DNA of 35,847 bases from Nocardiopsis alkaliphila YIM 80379 (GTDB lineage Bacteria; Actinomycetota; Actinomycetes; Streptosporangiales; Streptosporangiaceae). The DNA is taken from contig NZ_ANBD01000089.1 of the NCBI RefSeq assembly GCF_000341005.1, forward strand, positions 1-35,847. Direction: 5' to 3'. Below are positions 32,625 through 35,847 of the stretch, piece by piece (the stretch's first letter is position 1; each line of letters opens with the position of its first letter). A model generated the notes under the pieces. It saw only the letters and a list, made by a program, of their open reading frames with translations. It made no database searches and was not told where the DNA came from. The position numbers and the translations under genes are program-made.

Positions 32625-35600
32625 TCAGCCCACCAGGGACGCCTCCGGGGCGGTGAAGCCCCGGGGCAGCAACACCTGTTCGGCGTCGGCGATGATGCCC
32701 GCCGGGCGCCCGTCCAGGGTGGCCGGACCCTGGGGACCGCGCATGGGGCACAGCAGCCACAGCCCGTACGGGACGCGGTCGGCCTCCCTCGCCTCCTGGA
32801 CGAGGCGGCCGAGCAGGGCGCGGCCCGGCTCGTAACGGGCCAGGGGGGTAGCCCGGTAGAGCACCACCACGCCCTGGCCGGTGGGCGAGTCCGCGCCGGC
32901 TGCGCGCACCCGCTCGCCCAGGCGCTGGAACGCCTCCTGGAGCAGGGCCTCGAAGGGGCGGGGACGGGGCCGGCTACTGTCGGCCTTGGCCAGGTGTTCC
33001 CAGGTCAGGCCCCGTCCCTTGGCCGCCATGACCTCGTCCACGACCCGGACGAACTCAGTGGAGACGTCGAAGGGCACGGTGCCCGGCATGCGGGTGAGCA
33101 TCCGGGCCGAGCGCTCGGTGTCGGGCAGCCACGTCTTGAGTGCCCGGTATCCACCCCTTTGCACCGCCTGTTCCAGGCGTCGCCAGACCTGGAGGGAGGC
33201 GGCGTCCACCTGCTCGGACTCGGGGTGGTGTCCGGTGTGGGTAGAGGGCTGGTAGGTGGTGAGCTCCGGTTCCAGGTACCAGCAGACGGTGTCTGCGACC
33301 CGCTCCTCGCGGAGCTTGGGGTGGCGCTTCTTGAGCAGGTCGTGCAGCTGCTTGCGGCTGGGCTGCGCCAGCGCGGGGAAGCGTGAGCGGATCCTGTCCT
33401 GGATCTGCTCCGGGGTGATGCCGGGCCTGCCCAGGTAACCGATGGCCTGGGTGATGCGCAGGGCCCGCTCCAGGTCCAGATCCAGCGGGTACAGCTCCAG
33501 GCGCGGCGTCGCCTCGGCCCGCGTCGAGGCGGCTGCGGCGATCTGCACCAGGGCGGTGTCGGAGAACGGTTCCATCCCCTCGGGCGCGGCCACACCGCGC
33601 AGTGCCTCGCGCACCGGACCGGGGCCGGGCAGGGCGTCGGAGTCGCCGAGGTCGACCAGTGCGTCGGCCCGTTCACCGAGCAGTTCGGCGTAGTCGAAGA
33701 GGTCTCCCTCGACCGGGACGAGGGGGTCGTTGTCGATGACCTGGGCGACGAGCACCCTGCGGGGGTAGCGGCGCGTGACGAACCACTGTTCGGTGCGCTG
33801 TTCCTCGTACTCCACGACCGCGCGCACCGCGGCCAGGGCGTACACCGAGCGTTCCTCCGACTCCAGGGTGGAGCCGCGCAACGCGAGGAGTTCGGAGGCG
33901 ATCTGGCGGACCTCGCGCACACGGCTGTTGCGCGCCAGGATGTCCACCACGTCCGCGCGGACCGAGCCGAGCAGGGAGGCCTTCTTGCTCCAGTGGGTGA
34001 AGGCCTCCTGTAGGGCCTGTTCCACCCGATCCAGGGGCAGTTCCAGGCGCCGGGCCACCTCGCGGCGGGTGGGCCACCAGTCCAGGAGGCCCTTCCGGTC
34101 CTCGGGCAGGCCGAGGAGTTCGCGCACGACCCGGATCCACCAGCGGTTGGCGTCGGTGGTGTTGGGCAGGAACTGGCGGACCACCTGGTCGACGAGGGCG
34201 TTGCGCTTGGCCTCCTCGTCGGCCCCGCTGGGGAGTTGGGCCTTGGCGGGGACCGCGTACTCGGCCACGTCCAGGTGCTTGCGCCAGTAGGCGGTGGCGC
34301 TGCTCAGCTCGTTACGGATGCTCCGGGTGCTGCCCCGCATGTGCGTGATGTCGCGGACCGGTGTGCGCAGCAGTTCCCCCACCGTCTCGCAGCGCAGGAT
34401 CCGCTGGGCGGTGTCCACGGCCAGCGGGGTGAGCCCGGCCAGGTGGAGGGGGGTGTCCACCGTGGCGCTCTCCTGGTTGCGACGGCGGGTCTGCTCGTCC
34501 TCCACCGGGCTCTCGGCCGCCGGCCTGACGTGGAACGAGGCCTCCCAGGAGGTGCGCATGTCCGCCAGGGTGGCGAAGCGCTCCTCCACGCGCCGGTGCA
34601 GGGCCCGGTGGAAGAACTCCACCAGGGCCTCGCGGCTCTGCTTGGGAAAGGCCTCCTCGGCCAGGCGGGGCACGACCACGTCCTCAGCGAGGAATCCGGG
34701 GTCCACGCCCTCTTCGTCCCAGAGCGGGAGTTCACCGGTGACCATCTCGTGCAGGGTGATGGCCAGCGCGTAGCGTTCGGCGAAGGCGTCGTAGGGGCGG
34801 TGCTCCCCCAGGAAGGGGTCCAGGTAGCCGCGGGTGCCCGCCGAGGTGTGGGTGAGCGGCGCCCTGGACAGGGAGAAGTCGAAGAGCATCAGGCTCCGGG
34901 CCTGCTTGGGGACCTCCCGCACACCCAGGTTGGCGGGTTTGATGTCCCGGTGCAGGACCTGCTTCTCCTCCAGGTACTCCAAGGCCTCGAACAGGTGCCG
35001 TCCGAAGGTGTTGAGTTCTCCGCTGGTGAGCGCCCCCTCCTCCCCGAGGAAGTCGGCGAGGGTCTTTTCTCCGGCCCGTTCCAGGACCAGGACGGTGCGG
35101 TCGCCGATCTCCTCGACGCCGGGGGTGGCACCCTCCTCGGAGGAGGTCAAGGAGACGATGCGCGGGTGCGCCCCTACCTCGCGCAGGGTCTGGGCCTCAC
35201 CTCGCAGGGAGGCGGCCGCCGAGTCGGTGTTCAGCGCAACCTTGTAGACGACCTCCCGGCCGGTGTGGCTGTTGCGCATCAGCAGCGCCCGGGAGGTGGC
35301 CCCCTTGCCCAGGACCTTGCCGACCTTCCACCCCGAGGTGATCTCGTCCCCGGCACGGGCTTGGAGCGGGTCGGTGGTGACGTCGGGCAGGGTCAGGCGC
35401 TCCTCGACCTCATCGAGTTTGCGCAGGAACTCCCGCACTGTCGCCAACCGGTCCCCCGGGGAACGCTGGGTGGCCTCGCGCACCAGAGTGTCCAACTGCG
35501 GCACGATGTCGTCGCTGACCGCGGCGGGGGTGAGGCAGTCGTGTTCCTGGATGACCTGGCCCAGCTCGGCGCGGTCCTTGGCCGGCGGGCGTCCGGTGAA

Positions 35601-35847
35601 GACGAGGTAGGTGAGCGCGCCCAGCCCGAACAGGTCCTGGGCGGCGGCCCGACCGGTGTAGTCGGGGAACTCCGGGGCCAGGTAGGGCGCGGCGGCCTTC
35701 TCCACGTGGGCGGCCAGGGCGCGCCCGCCCAGGACGGCTTCCAGGTGTTCGGTGGCACCGCTGCCGGAGGAGGTGCGGTTGCCGCGCAGGCGCAGACTCT
35801 CCCGGGAGGCCACCTGCCAGTCGGCGATGTACAGGCGGGGGGGGTTT
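32625..35847 (-). CDS. pglW: BREX type 2 PglW serine/threonine kinase, truncated by the window edge
   Basis: 1074 codons of the C-terminal part are visible; the frame is open through the right edge, so the N-terminus is outside. The visible start is the C-lobe of a first kinase-like domain (YIADWQ, later AAAQDLFGLGALTYLVFTG). A complete second kinase follows: glycine loop VLGKGATS (near 35320), catalytic HRDIKPAN (34929-34952), DFS in place of DFG near 34875, and AGTRGYLDPF. The remaining ~600 residues are a PglW-specific region with a helix-hairpin-helix-like segment (LAGLTPLAVDTAQRIL) and a vWA/McrB-like alpha-beta C-terminus. PglW is the regulatory kinase of Pgl/BREX-2. It is separated from pglX by about 11 kb here. 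Confidence 0.9.
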   Translation of the reverse strand, partial: NPPRLYIADWQVASRESLRLRGNRTSSGSGATEHLEAVLGGRALAAHVEKAAAPYLAPEFPDYTGRAAAQDLFGLGALTYLVFTGRPPAKDRAELGQVIQEHDCLTPAAVSDDIVPQLDTLVREATQRSPGDRLATVREFLRKLDEVEERLTLPDVTTDPLQARAGDEITSGWKVGKVLGKGATSRALLMRNSHTGREVVYKVALNTDSAAASLRGEAQTLREVGAHPRIVSLTSSEEGATPGVEEIGDRTVLVLERAGEKTLADFLGEEGALTSGELNTFGRHLFEALEYLEEKQVLHRDIKPANLGVREVPKQARSLMLFDFSLSRAPLTHTSAGTRGYLDPFLGEHRPYDAFAERYALAITLHEMVTGELPLWDEEGVDPGFLAEDVVVPRLAEEAFPKQSREALVEFFHRALHRRVEERFATLADMRTSWEASFHVRPAAESPVEDEQTRRRNQESATVDTPLHLAGLTPLAVDTAQRILRCETVGELLRTPVRDITHMRGSTRSIRNELSSATAYWRKHLDVAEYAVPAKAQLPSGADEEAKRNALVDQVVRQFLPNTTDANRWWIRVVRELLGLPEDRKGLLDWWPTRREVARRLELPLDRVEQALQEAFTHWSKKASLLGSVRADVVDILARNSRVREVRQIASELLALRGSTLESEERSVYALAAVRAVVEYEEQRTEQWFVTRRYPRRVLVAQVIDNDPLVPVEGDLFDYAELLGERADALVDLGDSDALPGPGPVREALRGVAAPEGMEPFSDTALVQIAAAASTRAEATPRLELYPLDLDLERALRITQAIGYLGRPGITPEQIQDRIRSRFPALAQPSRKQLHDLLKKRHPKLREERVADTVCWYLEPELTTYQPSTHTGHHPESEQVDAASLQVWRRLEQAVQRGGYRALKTWLPDTERSARMLTRMPGTVPFDVSTEFVRVVDEVMAAKGRGLTWEHLAKADSSRPRPRPFEALLQEAFQRLGERVRAAGADSPTGQGVVVLYRATPLARYEPGRALLGRLVQEAREADRVPYGLWLLCPMRGPQGPATLDGRPAGIIADAEQVLLPRGFTAPEASLVG

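Noticed and set aside
1-35847. CRISPR arrays, tRNA or rRNA genes
   Set aside because: No regularly spaced repeats and no cloverleaf or rRNA-like stretches were noticed on either strand.

Overview
High-G+C actinomycete DNA. The pairing of DUF5753-type helix-turn-helix regulators with DUF397 and DUF6879 proteins, GTG starts and very high third-position G+C suggest a filamentous actinobacterium such as Nocardiopsis or a Streptomyces relative. The genus is inference. No rRNA, tRNA, CRISPR array or transposase was seen.

Layout. (1) 1-3108: a tctB-tctA-tctC tripartite tricarboxylate transporter operon. (2) 3160-4648: a divergent nitroreductase/protoglobin pair, closed by a strong hairpin. (3) 4756-7130, minus strand: a coupled pair made of a P-loop NTPase with an unusual Walker A (Lys to Arg) and a small nuclease-like protein, a candidate uncharacterised defence module. 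(4) 7317-21562, minus strand: the core of a type 2 BREX (Pgl) phage-defence system, transcribed pglX, pglY, pglZ, brxD, brxHI. Its sixth gene, pglW, lies at 32625 to the right edge and runs off the window. (5) 21726-32510: about 11 kb of accessory genes between pglX and pglW. These are an anti-sigma-like ATPase, three DUF5753 regulators, two paralogous cassettes (66-68 aa protein, DUF6879 protein, regulator), a zinc-finger mini-protein coupled to a PIMT-like methyltransferase, a NIPSNAP-like protein, and an AbiEi/DUF559-like protein.

The most exciting content is at 27956-29652: a microcin C-like peptide-nucleotide system. A ThiF-family protein matches MccB of the E. coli microcin C pathway along most of its length, in the order of conserved blocks and in its four zinc cysteines. 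It is translationally coupled to a HIT-family protein, the family of the MccH immunity hydrolase. Facing them is a 7-codon gene with a near-perfect ribosome binding site that encodes MNDDGSN. Like the E. coli MccA heptapeptide MRTGNAN, it starts with Met, has seven residues and ends in Asn, the residue MccB modifies. A 15-bp perfect inverted repeat separates the tiny gene from the convergent mccB-mccH operon. No peptide exporter is visible, and convergent placement of mccA is unlike the E. coli operon.

How the genes may work together (inference): the locus looks like a defence and conflict island. BREX-2 would act against phage, the NTPase/nuclease pair may be a second antiphage unit, and the microcin C-like set would make a Trojan-horse aminoacyl-tRNA synthetase inhibitor (or a self-directed toxin) with its own hydrolase for immunity. 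The regulator cassettes flanking the latter may control it.
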